In this document: in pieces, positions 15,653 to 24,564 of the stretch
Layout: the number at the start of each line of letters is the position of its first letter
Position numbering within the stretch: the stretch's first letter is position 1
Source: a virus
Virus record (IMG/VR): IMGVR_UViG_3300005253_000389
Coordinates: 1 to 42,623 of that record
Reading direction: 5' to 3' (one strand)
Length of the DNA: 42,623 nucleotides
Position numbers and translations under genes: made by a program
The notes under the pieces: model-generated
Told to the model about the DNA's origin: nothing
Databases searched by the model: none
The model's input: only the letters and a program-made list of their open reading frames with translations

Positions 15653-15681
15653 AATATATAACTACTTTTTAATAAAGTCAA
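15653..15681 (-). promoter_or_regulatory. Late promoter for scaffold and capsid, inside the upstream gene's 3' end
   Basis: TTGACT (15681-15676), 17 bases, TATATT (15658-15653). The -35 is part of the last codons of the 55-aa zinc-ribbon gene (its stop is 15662). Expected start near 15646, giving a leader of about 98 bases. Confidence 0.7.
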
Positions 15682-15829
15682 GTTTTTCTAACTTATAAGA
15701 AGAATAATCCCGAACTGTGTTTAGGGTAAAGCTGAGTTTACAGCGAGGACAGGTATACCCCGCTTCGCCATCCAGCCAATCCGCAATGACTTTATTACAA
15801 CTGGGACATTTAGGTCTTAATAATTTCAT
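15662..15829 (-). CDS. Com-like zinc-ribbon protein (55 aa)
   Basis: ATG at 15829 to TAG at 15662 encodes MKLLRPKCPSCNKVIADWLD then a second knuckle YTCPRCKLSFTLN and a basic tail ending KLDFIKK. Two CxxC pairs 19 residues apart make a zinc ribbon. The layout (CPSC.K.IA...G....CPRCK) resembles Mu Com and related small phage regulators, which act on translation of a modification gene. Here it sits just upstream of scaffold and capsid, and its 3' end holds their promoter. The ribosome site is weak (AAGAAGAAG). Bases 15549-15661 hold the promoter and terminator described separately. Confidence 0.75.
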   Translation of the reverse strand: MKLLRPKCPSCNKVIADWLDGEAGYTCPRCKLSFTLNTVRDYSSYKLEKLDFIKK

Positions 15830-15897
15830 CTAAGTTATTTCTTCTTCTTGGGTATTTTTGCTCCCGAATTTCTAGCTGTATCAAGTTATTCTGTCCA

Positions 15898-16047
15898 TCA
15901 ATCACTTTTTTCTTTCGTTGTCTTTACTTCACCTGCGTGAGATTTTCCACTGTTATCCCAACAGATATGGATATATTTGCTTTTTCCTATCTTCCGAGTT
16001 CTTACTCTCCCACCATCTCTCACACATTTATCAAAGTCTGCGGGCAT
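15898..16047 (-). CDS. Small conserved basic phage protein (49 aa)
   Basis: I start at 16047 (MPADFDKCVRDGGRVRTRKI) because AAGGGGAAGTAAG precedes it and it follows the 20-aa gene by 1 base; a longer upstream reading would overlap that gene. Then YIHICWDNSGKSHAGEVKTT. Small proteins with this G.VRT.....YI.IC...GKS..GEV layout recur in environmental phages; function unknown, possibly nucleic-acid binding. Confidence 0.7.
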   Translation of the reverse strand: MPADFDKCVRDGGRVRTRKIGKSKYIHICWDNSGKSHAGEVKTTKEKSD

Positions 16048-16048
16048 C

Positions 16049-16111
16049 TTACTTCCCCTTCGGATGTTTCTTGGTAGATTTGTAATCGCCTTTCCCACCC
16101 TTATGTGGCAT
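16049..16111 (-). CDS. 20-aa basic micro-protein
   Basis: ATG at 16111 sits 6 bases after a full AGGAGG, one of the best ribosome sites in the window, and runs to TAA at 16049. Product MPHKGGKGDYKSTKKHPKGK, 45% Lys/His. Its last codons contain the ribosome site of the next gene, so translation of the two is probably coupled. Too short to be found by most gene callers. Confidence 0.6.
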   Translation of the reverse strand: MPHKGGKGDYKSTKKHPKGK

Positions 16112-16121
16112 TTTATTCCTC

Positions 16122-16319
16122 CTAATTGATGGGATTGGCTTCTTCGAACCTCTCTAAGCACTCTTTAGAACAAAAATGGAACAACTTCTCAGTCTCTTTA
16201 TCACGTTCAAATTCAAGCATATCATAAGTTTTGGGCTCACCCTCTCCATCCCATTCAAATTTCTCATATCCGCTATTGCAGAAATCACAAGTTAATGTTA
16301 CCCCAGTTGGTCTATTCAT
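16122..16319 (-). CDS. Small zinc-binding protein (65 aa)
   Basis: Reads MNRPTGVTLTCDFCNSGYEK and, later, FHFCSKECLERFEEAN. CDFC plus CSKEC gives four cysteines spaced like a treble-clef or TRASH-type zinc knuckle. Acidic middle. It sits in a run of micro-genes between the 128-aa gene and the Com-like gene. Function unknown. Confidence 0.75.
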   Translation of the reverse strand: MNRPTGVTLTCDFCNSGYEKFEWDGEGEPKTYDMLEFERDKETEKLFHFCSKECLERFEEANPIN

Positions 16320-16327
16320 ACTACCCC

Positions 16328-16396
16328 CTAATATGGCGTACTATAATTATATTCTGAGCCACATCCCTTACAAATAGCCCTGTTAATTATCGCCAT
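16328..16396 (-). CDS. 22-aa CxxC micro-protein
   Basis: ATG at 16396 preceded by AGAAGGTAAT, ending TAG at 16328: MAIINRAICKGCGSEYNYST then PY. One CxxC only, so any metal site would need a partner. It fits exactly between two genes of the same operon and its tail is followed by the next ribosome site (GGGGGTAGT). Moderate support. Confidence 0.5.
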   Translation of the reverse strand: MAIINRAICKGCGSEYNYSTPY

Positions 16397-16404
16397 ATTA
16401 CCTT

Positions 16405-16791
16405 CTAGAATCTAAACTTTCTTCTAAACCAAAATCTAAGATATTGCCATAATGATTTGTTTTCCCAATTCAACCTTTTAACATACTCACTCTGCCAATT
16501 TTCCCAAGCCATATAACAATACTGCTCGGGGTTTTTATCAAATTCAGCATCGGCATATAAATACACATCCCATCCAGGTAAACTCTCATCCCTCGATACA
16601 TCTACCTTAACAGATGGAACCTTTGAGCCAATCCCAAACAGAGCTTTTGACATAGCTTTCCCCATCATTTCACCCGTTTTGTCGATAGCTTGGGGCATTC
16701 CCTTACTCATAATCTTGTCTGTTATTATAGCCTGAACCCCCCATAATCCATCTTCCTCTTTCCAGTCTTCATACTTTACTGGTTGCTTCAC
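16405..16791 (-). CDS. Hypothetical late protein (128 aa)
   Basis: Starts 10 bases after the 1301-aa gene, preceded by AAGGAGGG. Reads MKQPVKYEDWKEEDGLWGVQ, a helical middle with small residues (GEMMGKAMSKALFGIGSK), and an aromatic basic tail SLWQYLRFWFRRKFRF that could touch membrane or nucleic acid. Its position straight after the large internal-virion-like gene suggests a partner in DNA ejection, but no family is recognised. Confidence 0.7.
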   Translation of the reverse strand: MKQPVKYEDWKEEDGLWGVQAIITDKIMSKGMPQAIDKTGEMMGKAMSKALFGIGSKVPSVKVDVSRDESLPGWDVYLYADAEFDKNPEQYCYMAWENWQSEYVKRLNWENKSLWQYLRFWFRRKFRF

Positions 16792-16800
16792 ATTCCCTCC

Positions 16801-19800
16801 TTAAAATCTATAAAATGTATTTAACGCTTGTGCGATATCCGGATTGGTTAATTTCATCTGGCGTTTGAATAACGCCGTTTGCCGTCTGGCAAGAACGATT
16901 AGTGGATAACCAAACAGCATCTGTTTTGCTTGAAGAGGATCCGTTCTTTCTAAAATCTTAATCTGGTCTGATATTTGCTTTAACCCCTGGGGAAGTTGAC
17001 TCCAGATTTGTCTCTCTATATCCCAATAAGGCTGAAGAACATCACGGGCTTGTTTCAACGCTTGAAGTGCTGAGGGTTCTTCCCACTTAGCCCCCATATA
17101 TTCTTCCACGTAATCCAACATCCCCTGTCCATATCTTTGAACAAACAACTGTTCTCGTCTATCGGCTTCATCAAACCTGTAATTCCCAAACTGGTCATAC
17201 ATATCAAGTGTATACATAAGTTGGTAATATTCTCTCCTAGCTACATCTCTGGGATTCATCTTGGTAGTCGTCTCTAATGTTAATGGTTGGTTGAAATACT
17301 GGTTTATCTCAGCATATTCAGGGTTTTGCTCTCTTTGCCCGTACATAGCCCTTCTTATAGCAGAAGCCTCATCCGCCTTTTCCCTGAAAGTGGTCCCATC
17401 CCCAGTAACAGTAAACTCAGTAGAGGCAGTTCTTATTGACTGACGGTATCTTTCTTCTACGGCAGCCCCCTCTTTCTTCCATACATCCCATACCTTACCT
17501 TCACCTCGAGCCATCTTACTGGTTGTTTCGGATGCTTTCTCAGTAACCGCCTGTAATTCGGGATTCTCTCTCTCTAATCTGATTTGAGCTAACTCTCCAA
17601 ATTGTAATCCTACCTGTTCCCAATCCATTCCGTAAGTTTCTTGAGCTAATAAATCTCTTACAATATTCCTTTTCTCCCAATCAGAGCGAGGGAAAGTCCT
17701 TAACCCAACTTCCTCTGCCGCTATCGCTGATGGAGATAATCCGCCCTCTTCCATAAAAGCTGCCTGTAATGCTATAGGTAAAACTTGTTCGCCTAAGAAC
17801 CCGGCATAATCTCCCGCATTCTCAAACGGTTCACCAAAATAGTTATGCCCAAACATCATCCCTTCGATAAACCCTGTTAAGGGAGATGCCTTTGAGAACA
17901 GAAATTTCAAGAACGGATTGTCAAACCTGCTCATCTTGACAAAATCCAATGGTTCATTTAACCCTTGCCCGGTAGCAGAAGCGGCTGCGTCAGCCCCAAA
18001 TCTCATTAGAGATGTCATCATCCCGCCTATACCAAAATGTCTAGTGGTTCCTGTTACGGGGTCAGTTATCTCTATAGTCATAAACTTGCCGGATGTGGGG
18101 TCGAAGTTTGGTTCTTGCCCCATTGCCTTAGCTGTTCCAGCATACAATACCGCTCCCGCAGCCATCATTGAACCTAACGCTTTTCTGGCTTGGTCTCCTG
18201 TAAAACCGCCCTTTAACATATCGCCTACTAAAGCGAACCCTGCCCGTGTATATCTAGGCGCAAAGAACATGAACGCTTGTTCAAAATCTCTCTGGACTTT
18301 ACCTAACCCTAACCCTTTAGATGACATTACCCCTGTCATACGGTCTATGTGTCTGGCTATTTCCATTAAGTCAGCTTCAGACCTGGCTCCCGCCTTTAAC
18401 CCCTTCCACATCTCGTTCCTCATCACATCACCAAAAGCCCCAAATGAAGCCTCAAACCTTCCATAAGTTTGCTGTATAGCCGTTCTGCCAATGGCAGGAC
18501 TCCTTGCTGCTAATCTGGTTGCTTGAGAGGCAGTTCTTTGCAATGCAGGCATGGCCTCCATAAACTCAAAGCCACCTACATATCCGCCAAAGTTCGCCCT
18601 CTCCATTAGATTATCTAAATTCCTAACCATATACTCTTGATATTCCTGTGGTTTTAAGAACGCCTTAAAAGACTTGGCAGCAGCACTTCCCCATGCTTTA
18701 GGATGCAAAGCAATACCTGGCAACCCCTGAATAAACATAGCACTAAAGTCAGCAGCAGCTACCAGTGTTCTCATCTCACCCGACAATGTGGCCAATTTAT
18801 TTAATGGAGCAAACCCCACATCATCCCAATATTTCCGTATCTCATTAGCAACCTCCACGGGATAAATCTTCCCTTGAAATGCAGGATGTGCAATAGTTGC
18901 CTCTGTTCCCAAAGTCGGAGTCCCTACTTTTTCAATAAGTTTTGCCCTAGCTAATTTTGCTTTGAAAAATGGGGCCTGAGCAGCCTCTTTCGCTTGCCTT
19001 GCAGAAACAGCAAGTCCCTTTAACCCTTCGGTATCACCGATAAGACTACGTAACTGCTTGCCTAATTCAGGGAATCTTCGTTCCATCGCCTGTAACGTAA
19101 CTTCTGGGATTTTCTCCCCCCTAACAGCACGATTAACAACCTTCACAAGTGCACCGGCAGCTTCTCTTTCTCGCTTGGTTGCTGCTGCCCTTACTAATAC
19201 CTGTGGTGCCTGCCTTTCTGCCCTTTGCAGTGCAGTTTCGCCAAACTGTGCTGTCATTCCCGCTATGCGTTGGTCAGATATTCTCTTGGCTGCACTTTGA
19301 ACATACAATTCAACCACTCTTTCTAAGGATGGTTCATATATTATCCCAGCCTTTACACCTTCGGCTGCTGTTTCATAAAATCTCGTCTTCTCCCAAGTCC
19401 CTTTAGAACCTATCCTTCTCCCACCTTTTGTTCTTATCTTAAGAAGTGCATCATCTACATTCTTACCGATAACCTCGCGGTGAACCCAATGAGAGAATTC
19501 GTCAAACTTCAATAACTTAACATCTATACCAGATTCTTTTAATCCATCTAATACCCAATCTTCTACTCTATGGATTTGGTCTATATAGGATTTCTGCTGC
19601 GCGTTTAATTGATACCTTGCCGGGTGTTCCGCTATATCCGATATATGTTTAGATGCCCCCTTGAATCCAGCCTTGGTTCTAATCTTAGTTAACCCGGTAG
19701 CTTCATCTACCCCAAACAATCTAAGGGGATTAGGATGGTTTGCTCTCAGCGTTGATAAGGCAGTTTGCCCTTTACTTAATAATATCTCCTGAACCCGAGC

Positions 19801-20706
19801 TCCTATAAGCAAAGCCCTAGCTGTAGTATCTTCTATAGATTGTGTAACTGTAGCGGCTCTTCCCCCTATCTTTTCTGTAATCGATTTTGTTAGCGGTTGC
19901 CTGCCAAACATCTGCGCTACTCTTCTCATCCAATCATCTTTAGTGATATTTTTCTCTATCGCCTCAGAAGCTGGCGCAACAAATCTTGACGCTTGTGGCA
20001 AACGAGAGGGTAGAAGTTTACCTAATGGTTTAAGAACAGGCTTTGCCACTGCTCCTACGGCTCTAAATGGGGCAAGTGTTACCGCTCTCTCTACAGATAC
20101 AATGGGTTTTATCGCCCGTTGCCCTAATGCAGCAGCCCTTGTTAACCCCGATATACCAGCCCGAGTGCCTAATGCAGCACTAGCACCTAACCCTGCCGTA
20201 GCAATAGCTGTAGCAAACCAAGGAACCATCTCTAATGCACCCTTAACACCTATAGTCCAGGGTTTGTCCCTTTCCTCTTCGGGTGTCCACGGAAACCTGA
20301 AAAGGGGTTGAACTTGAAAACTGGGCTCGTTCCAAGCCTCATACTCGGCTCGTTCCCTTTGCCACCAGGGTAACCTTTCGGTTCCAGGAACTGATGGAGT
20401 AAACGGGGCAGCTAGAAAAGTCCCGGTAGCTTCCTCAATAGTTCTTATCCAGTTTAATGGCTGTTGCCACCAAGGGATTTCAGGCTGTTGAGGTGGTTGA
20501 AGTTGTTGTACTGGCTGTCGCACCTGAGATTGAATGGGTTGAAATTCCCCAAAATCTAATCCTGCCAATTCAGGTAATTGCTGCAGTTGCTCAAGCGCAG
20601 TATTCCTCTCCAACTCTCCCATTTCTTTCAAGCGCTGGGGTAGTTGCTTACGGAATATATCTAGTGCCGGTTGGGATAAACCACTTACTTGTTGCCCAAT
20701 AGTCAT
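16801..20706 (-). CDS. Large internal virion / ejection protein candidate (1301 aa)
   Basis: The biggest late gene. Residues 1-90 are Gln/Pro-rich. Residues about 130-250 carry amphipathic, Ala-rich segments (FATAIATAGLGASAALGTRA). Residues about 600-870 (MERANFGGYVGGFEFMEAMP, FGAFGDVMRNEMWKGL, ARHIDRMTGVMSSKGLGLGK, FFAPRYTRAGFALVGDML, ARKALGSMMAAGAVLYAG) resemble the large polyvalent-protein-associated LPD38-type region found in giant phage ejection proteins. The C-terminus is helical and charged. With a portal upstream and no tape measure, I infer a protein packaged in the head and ejected with DNA. No lysozyme or polymerase motif seen. Confidence 0.75.
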   Translation of the reverse strand: MTIGQQVSGLSQPALDIFRKQLPQRLKEMGELERNTALEQLQQLPELAGLDFGEFQPIQSQVRQPVQQLQPPQQPEIPWWQQPLNWIRTIEEATGTFLAAPFTPSVPGTERLPWWQRERAEYEAWNEPSFQVQPLFRFPWTPEEERDKPWTIGVKGALEMVPWFATAIATAGLGASAALGTRAGISGLTRAAALGQRAIKPIVSVERAVTLAPFRAVGAVAKPVLKPLGKLLPSRLPQASRFVAPASEAIEKNITKDDWMRRVAQMFGRQPLTKSITEKIGGRAATVTQSIEDTTARALLIGARVQEILLSKGQTALSTLRANHPNPLRLFGVDEATGLTKIRTKAGFKGASKHISDIAEHPARYQLNAQQKSYIDQIHRVEDWVLDGLKESGIDVKLLKFDEFSHWVHREVIGKNVDDALLKIRTKGGRRIGSKGTWEKTRFYETAAEGVKAGIIYEPSLERVVELYVQSAAKRISDQRIAGMTAQFGETALQRAERQAPQVLVRAAATKREREAAGALVKVVNRAVRGEKIPEVTLQAMERRFPELGKQLRSLIGDTEGLKGLAVSARQAKEAAQAPFFKAKLARAKLIEKVGTPTLGTEATIAHPAFQGKIYPVEVANEIRKYWDDVGFAPLNKLATLSGEMRTLVAAADFSAMFIQGLPGIALHPKAWGSAAAKSFKAFLKPQEYQEYMVRNLDNLMERANFGGYVGGFEFMEAMPALQRTASQATRLAARSPAIGRTAIQQTYGRFEASFGAFGDVMRNEMWKGLKAGARSEADLMEIARHIDRMTGVMSSKGLGLGKVQRDFEQAFMFFAPRYTRAGFALVGDMLKGGFTGDQARKALGSMMAAGAVLYAGTAKAMGQEPNFDPTSGKFMTIEITDPVTGTTRHFGIGGMMTSLMRFGADAAASATGQGLNEPLDFVKMSRFDNPFLKFLFSKASPLTGFIEGMMFGHNYFGEPFENAGDYAGFLGEQVLPIALQAAFMEEGGLSPSAIAAEEVGLRTFPRSDWEKRNIVRDLLAQETYGMDWEQVGLQFGELAQIRLERENPELQAVTEKASETTSKMARGEGKVWDVWKKEGAAVEERYRQSIRTASTEFTVTGDGTTFREKADEASAIRRAMYGQREQNPEYAEINQYFNQPLTLETTTKMNPRDVARREYYQLMYTLDMYDQFGNYRFDEADRREQLFVQRYGQGMLDYVEEYMGAKWEEPSALQALKQARDVLQPYWDIERQIWSQLPQGLKQISDQIKILERTDPLQAKQMLFGYPLIVLARRQTALFKRQMKLTNPDIAQALNTFYRF

Positions 20707-21965
20707 TATCTAAATCTACTAAATCCTGGAAATCTTCCTGCTGGGGCTCTTTGAGAGCCTAACCTGAATTGAGTTTCTTCAGGACTTGCTCCAGTTCTTG
20801 CACGTTGGAATCCTAAGAATTGGCCTTGTGCTGTCGGCCCCCACCTGGCTTGAAGTTGTGCAGACGGAGTTCTTAACTGAGGTAACCCAGAAAAGTCAGA
20901 CCCTTGAAGCCCTGGAATAGGCTGACCTACTTGTAACTGCTGCCCTGCTTGGGTAAATGCTTGTTGTGGTTGCTGACCTTGTGGGGCTAAACCCTGCTGT
21001 GGTGTGGCAGACCCCCCCTGCCCGAATTGTTGAAATCCTAACGGTATCATCCAAGGTTGAACTACTGGCTGTTCCCCTGTAAATGCAGCGAATTGTAACC
21101 AGTTAATTGGGTTAGCAGCTAGTCTAGCCATCTCCTGTTGTCTTTGAACTTCGGCTTGTTGGCGTGCTTGTTCTTGCTGAAACCCTAATTGAGCCTGGAA
21201 TTGCTGCTGTTCTTGGGCTTGAGACTCGCGGAATTGTTCTTGCCCAGTTTGGAATTGCCGTTGCTGTTCCTCAAACTGTTGTTGCTGAAATGGGGTTGTC
21301 GGTGGAGGTTGGTCTTGTGGTCTCTGCCCAAAATTAGGGGGGTAATCCCATTGCCCCAATCGTGAATTCCAAGTGGCCTTTCTTCCAAAAGCATCAGTTG
21401 GAACTTGCTGAGTCGGCTGTTGTGGCCGAGGCTGAGTAGCAGTGTCGAATTCGCCCTTAAGTGCCCTCCCTCTTATCCCCTTAGCCTCTTCTAACTGCTC
21501 GCCAGAGAACTCACCCTTGAGTGACCTCAATCTTATGTCCTTAACCTCTTCTAGTGTTAAATCTTTGGGGAAAAACCCTGCCCCCCCTGTAGTTGAAATC
21601 GGAGAGGGAAATCCTTCATCCCGTGTTCTTTGAGGAACCCACCTATTGAAATCTCTATCAAAGACATACTCAAATCCAGATGGAGGAGGAGTTGTAGGGA
21701 ATGGGGGAACCTTAAGCCCCCCACCAAGTTGGCCATTAGTTACCCCACCCGTAAGGTCAATCCCCCCAGCTTCTATTTCAGTTTGTGATTGAACTCTTCT
21801 TTCTAACCGCCCCCTTTCAGCGAAATCCAAACTCTCTGGGTCTAGTGTCAATTCATGCCCCAATGGCTCTGGAGGCCCTCCTACTTCCATCCAACGTTGG
21901 AAAGAAAAAACACCCCCTTTATCAATGTATTCCTTCCACCTTCTCTTTTCTTCTTCTGAAGCCAT
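20706..21965 (-). CDS. Gln/Pro-rich virion-associated protein (419 aa)
   Basis: Residues 1-60 are charged and helical (SEEEKRRWKEYIDKGGVFSF). Residues about 137-172 hold a 20-residue tandem repeat, EEVKDIRLRSLKGEF then EEAKGIRGRALKGEF, visible in the DNA as a 60-bp period. Residues about 180-400 are low-complexity Gln/Pro/Phe (EEQQRQFQTGQEQFRESQAQ). It overlaps the 1301-aa start by one base (TAATG), suggesting the two products are made together. Disorder and its place between portal and ejection protein suggest an internal head or assembly factor. Confidence 0.7.
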   Translation of the reverse strand: MASEEEKRRWKEYIDKGGVFSFQRWMEVGGPPEPLGHELTLDPESLDFAERGRLERRVQSQTEIEAGGIDLTGGVTNGQLGGGLKVPPFPTTPPPSGFEYVFDRDFNRWVPQRTRDEGFPSPISTTGGAGFFPKDLTLEEVKDIRLRSLKGEFSGEQLEEAKGIRGRALKGEFDTATQPRPQQPTQQVPTDAFGRKATWNSRLGQWDYPPNFGQRPQDQPPPTTPFQQQQFEEQQRQFQTGQEQFRESQAQEQQQFQAQLGFQQEQARQQAEVQRQQEMARLAANPINWLQFAAFTGEQPVVQPWMIPLGFQQFGQGGSATPQQGLAPQGQQPQQAFTQAGQQLQVGQPIPGLQGSDFSGLPQLRTPSAQLQARWGPTAQGQFLGFQRARTGASPEETQFRLGSQRAPAGRFPGFSRFR

Positions 21966-22135
21966 TACACTTCCTCCTCAAGTGATTTCATCTCATCAAA
22001 CGCATTTTCAAATGCTTTCTTTTCTAATTGCTCTCGAAACTGTATCAAGGGCAAGATATCCTCACGAATAACCTCCTGCATTAACTCAAGGTCTTCCTTA
22101 ACTATCTCTTGCATCGTCTCTAAATCATTTGGCAT
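21965..22135 (-). CDS. Small acidic helical protein (56 aa)
   Basis: ATG at 22135 overlaps the end of the upstream coiled-coil gene by 11 bases, and the TAA at 21965 overlaps the next start. Product MPNDLETMQEIVKEDLELMQ then EVIREDILPLIQFREQLEKK, with a strongly acidic helix throughout. Coupled on both sides, ribosome site within the preceding gene. It is likely a partner of the neighbouring coiled-coil peptide. Function unknown. Confidence 0.7.
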   Translation of the reverse strand: MPNDLETMQEIVKEDLELMQEVIREDILPLIQFREQLEKKAFENAFDEMKSLEEEV

Positions 22136-22286
22136 TAGCAGACTCCCTAAGCAAGACGTTTTCTACCTCAAGAATTGTAACTCTATTCTCCAAGTCATTG
22201 ATGCGTAATTCCATCGTAGAGATAGATTTGTGCATACCATCACTCATCAATTTGAAAATTTCAATACGATTATCAGTTTTAATCAT
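22125..22286 (-). CDS. Small coiled-coil protein (53 aa)
   Basis: I start at 22286 (MIKTDNRIEIFKLMSDGMHK), where the ATG overlaps the stop of the 147-aa gene as ATGA, in preference to a start 27 bases earlier. Then ELRINDLENRVTILEVENVL, a clear leucine-heptad coiled coil. Overlaps the acidic 56-aa gene by 11 bases. Probably an oligomerising accessory of the portal region. Confidence 0.7.
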   Translation of the reverse strand: MIKTDNRIEIFKLMSDGMHKSISTMELRINDLENRVTILEVENVLLRESANAK

Positions 22287-22726
22287 TTTGCTTCCTCTGA
22301 TAGGGCTTGCCAATCACCCAAATCTATCATCATCTCATTGTCACACTTGGTGTCATATTCCCAAGAAATCTTATGCGTGTAGTCATCAGTATACCTATAC
22401 CCAGTTCGTGCATTATCTTTTAACCACTCCACTACCTTCTTTAAGGATTCCTTTCCACCATCAATTAACCCTTTCTCAAACCCATCTTTATAGCCCTTGT
22501 TATGCTCTCTCACATAGCCATTATGCGTTAATTTTTCACCCTTATAGTTTGGCGCATTTTGCGGCTTATTGGCACAAGTAACACAGGCAACACTCCTTGG
22601 CTCGTAGCGAACAATGCGAACCCAACGCTCTTTGCCACAAAACTTACACGCACACCACATATATTTATCTCTTAATCGCCGACCTATGCGATTTCCGATA
22701 ATTATCTCGCCAATTCTTGGTTTCAT
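22283..22726 (-). CDS. Zinc-finger protein, HNH-type DNA-binding half without nuclease (147 aa)
   Basis: Residues 1-55 (MKPRIGEIIIGNRIGRRLRD, YMWCACKFCGKERWVRIVRY, CVTCANK) match the N-terminal zinc and DNA-binding module that I know from phage HNH endonucleases, but no HNH core follows. Residues 70-147 instead contain HNKGYKDGFEKGLIDGGKES and KKVVEWLKDN, similar to the 74-aa gene at 24870 (EGAKAQLKKVVEDM). It looks like a fusion or a remnant in which the nuclease part was replaced. Its stop overlaps the next start. Function unknown. Confidence 0.7.
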   Translation of the reverse strand: MKPRIGEIIIGNRIGRRLRDKYMWCACKFCGKERWVRIVRYEPRSVACVTCANKPQNAPNYKGEKLTHNGYVREHNKGYKDGFEKGLIDGGKESLKKVVEWLKDNARTGYRYTDDYTHKISWEYDTKCDNEMMIDLGDWQALSEEAK

Positions 22727-24564
22727 CTATTGCCTCCCCCAGTTAAACCTTGTCCACCCTGTATCCCCGAAAGGTTTTGTTCAGTTACAGCCCTCAATTG
22801 ATTGTCTATGTCTTGAGCTGAACCAAGCGGTGCCATATCAGGAATTCCAGGAACCATTGGTCTTTGTCCTTGTACCTCTCCCGGTTGCTGACCTTGAACA
22901 GGCTGACCTTGCAATCCTGCTTCCCCTAAAGCCTGTTGATATAGCATTGCCATAGTCTGATCTTTTATTTGATTATAAGAAGGCATTGCCCGTAACGATT
23001 CCTTTTCTTGTTGTCGTCTCATCTTCTCTTTATCCACATTTGACATCTGGTCCCAAGTCCATTCCTTAGTTGTAATTCCATTTCCCCCATTCCACATCTT
23101 CAAAAGTGAATCTTGTCTGCGGTATTCATCTTCCTCTGAGATGGGAGCGAATTCCACAGTATATCCGAATGGCTCTCTTATCAAATCTTTTTTAATAAGA
23201 ACATCGAATTCATCCACAGGGGTCTTAGTCCAGATTCTGAAATCTCCGGGAATCACATTCTTAACTAACATAGCACATTTAGATAGAATCTGTGACCAAC
23301 CATTTTGAAAAGCTGGTGTTGCATATTGATAGATGGCTGATGCCTCAGCAATTACTAATCTTCTATCAGCTCCACTACGTACGCCTGTCTCTGAAAGTCC
23401 TCTGGCACTTCTAGGAGCAGCATGGCCTGATATGTAATCATGTGTTATAGCTAGATGTCTATAAGAAGCCTCAGGAGGAGTTTGTGATTGCCAAGGAATA
23501 AACTCCACCTCTTTATCACCAATAGGCCACCATTTACCATATTCTTGTTTAACTTCACCAAGAGTCCCCGCATCAGCACCTCTTATTACACCACCCTTCA
23601 TCGTTTCTTGAGACATTAAGATATTGTTCAAAGTGTAATTCATAGACTCTGAAACTAAAAGGTCATACATATACCTTAAAAGTCCAACATATCGATTTTC
23701 TGGTTTATTCTCCCTATCGGAGTCACCCAATCCCGATTCTATTAGAGTATAGGGATTAAAACCATACTTATGTTTTACTATACCACCTGGAAGTCTAAGT
23801 AATGGCTCTCCCACAATGGGTTCTCCATCTGATGAAGTAATCACGAACTCTGCCCTATATACATCTGTAAAAAAGGAAAAAGTTTCTATCATATCATCAG
23901 GTTCTCGGCCTTTTGTATCCTCAAAATGGGGCCAAATTTTCTTAACATCATACAATTTTCTCTTGTACCACTCAAAGACATAATAATCCCCACCTGTATA
24001 GGGATCAGGCATGATATGATAAGGATTTATTGCTTTAATGGTTATTGGTAAAGATAAATGTTGCCCTGCCCTCCAATCTTCTATTCTTAAAGCATAATCG
24101 TTCTCAGGTTCACCATCATCCTGTTTTGGCTTATCAACCCATCTATCGGCATCCCACATAGTCTTAAACACAGCCAAGCCATGTTTCCAGTAATGTTTAG
24201 CTCCAACATGAGCCGGTGCTATTCTAGCCTCTACATTTATACCATGAATTATCCCAAGCCCCAACTTACGCAACATCTCTGCCGACTCTTTTCCAATCTC
24301 AGATGTGTTCCTTTTGTTGGTAAAAACACGGGCATTATTTATATTAGTGTGATTAACCCCGGTATCCACAACATCCCTAGCTGTAGGCAAAACAACCCTA
24401 TCTTTCTTAAATTCACCCGGGATGTTTAATCTACTCTTGAACTCAAGGTTATAAAATTCCTCATCCCGTTCATAAGCAATTCTTAACTTAGAATAATGCT
24501 TCTTACAGAACTCAAACTGCTTTAAGATTGAATCTTTAGTGGGCTTCTCATCTCTTTTTGACAT
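22723..24564 (-). CDS. Portal protein (613 aa)
   Basis: Position (after the large terminase, before ejection, scaffold and capsid) and size fit a portal. Seen in sequence: N-terminal helices (KRDEKPTKDSILKQFEFCKK, HYSKLRIAYERDEEFYNLEF), a central region with FKTMWDADRWVDKP, IKAINPYHIMPDPYTGGDYY (a wing/stem type seen in P22-like and other large portals), a stem-like segment with GVRSGADRRLVIAEASAIYQ, and a Gln-rich C-terminus MAMLYQQALGEAGLQGQPVQ as expected of a crown or barrel. It would form the dodecameric DNA channel and dock the terminase. The family assignment is mainly contextual. Confidence 0.85.
   Translation of the reverse strand: MSKRDEKPTKDSILKQFEFCKKHYSKLRIAYERDEEFYNLEFKSRLNIPGEFKKDRVVLPTARDVVDTGVNHTNINNARVFTNKRNTSEIGKESAEMLRKLGLGIIHGINVEARIAPAHVGAKHYWKHGLAVFKTMWDADRWVDKPKQDDGEPENDYALRIEDWRAGQHLSLPITIKAINPYHIMPDPYTGGDYYVFEWYKRKLYDVKKIWPHFEDTKGREPDDMIETFSFFTDVYRAEFVITSSDGEPIVGEPLLRLPGGIVKHKYGFNPYTLIESGLGDSDRENKPENRYVGLLRYMYDLLVSESMNYTLNNILMSQETMKGGVIRGADAGTLGEVKQEYGKWWPIGDKEVEFIPWQSQTPPEASYRHLAITHDYISGHAAPRSARGLSETGVRSGADRRLVIAEASAIYQYATPAFQNGWSQILSKCAMLVKNVIPGDFRIWTKTPVDEFDVLIKKDLIREPFGYTVEFAPISEEDEYRRQDSLLKMWNGGNGITTKEWTWDQMSNVDKEKMRRQQEKESLRAMPSYNQIKDQTMAMLYQQALGEAGLQGQPVQGQQPGEVQGQRPMVPGIPDMAPLGSAQDIDNQLRAVTEQNLSGIQGGQGLTGGGNR

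Noticed and set aside
15805-15900. GTG-started 31-codon frame upstream of the Com-like gene
   Set aside because: Overlaps the Com-like start out of frame, poor ribosome site, no pattern; may only serve coupling.
17918-18466. Open plus-strand frame of 182 codons inside the 1301-aa gene
   Set aside because: Antisense shadow with no start signal and no recognisable protein pattern.
22129-22581. Open plus-strand frame of 150 codons
   Set aside because: Opposite to three coupled minus-strand genes; Ser/His/Tyr-rich composition typical of antisense frames.
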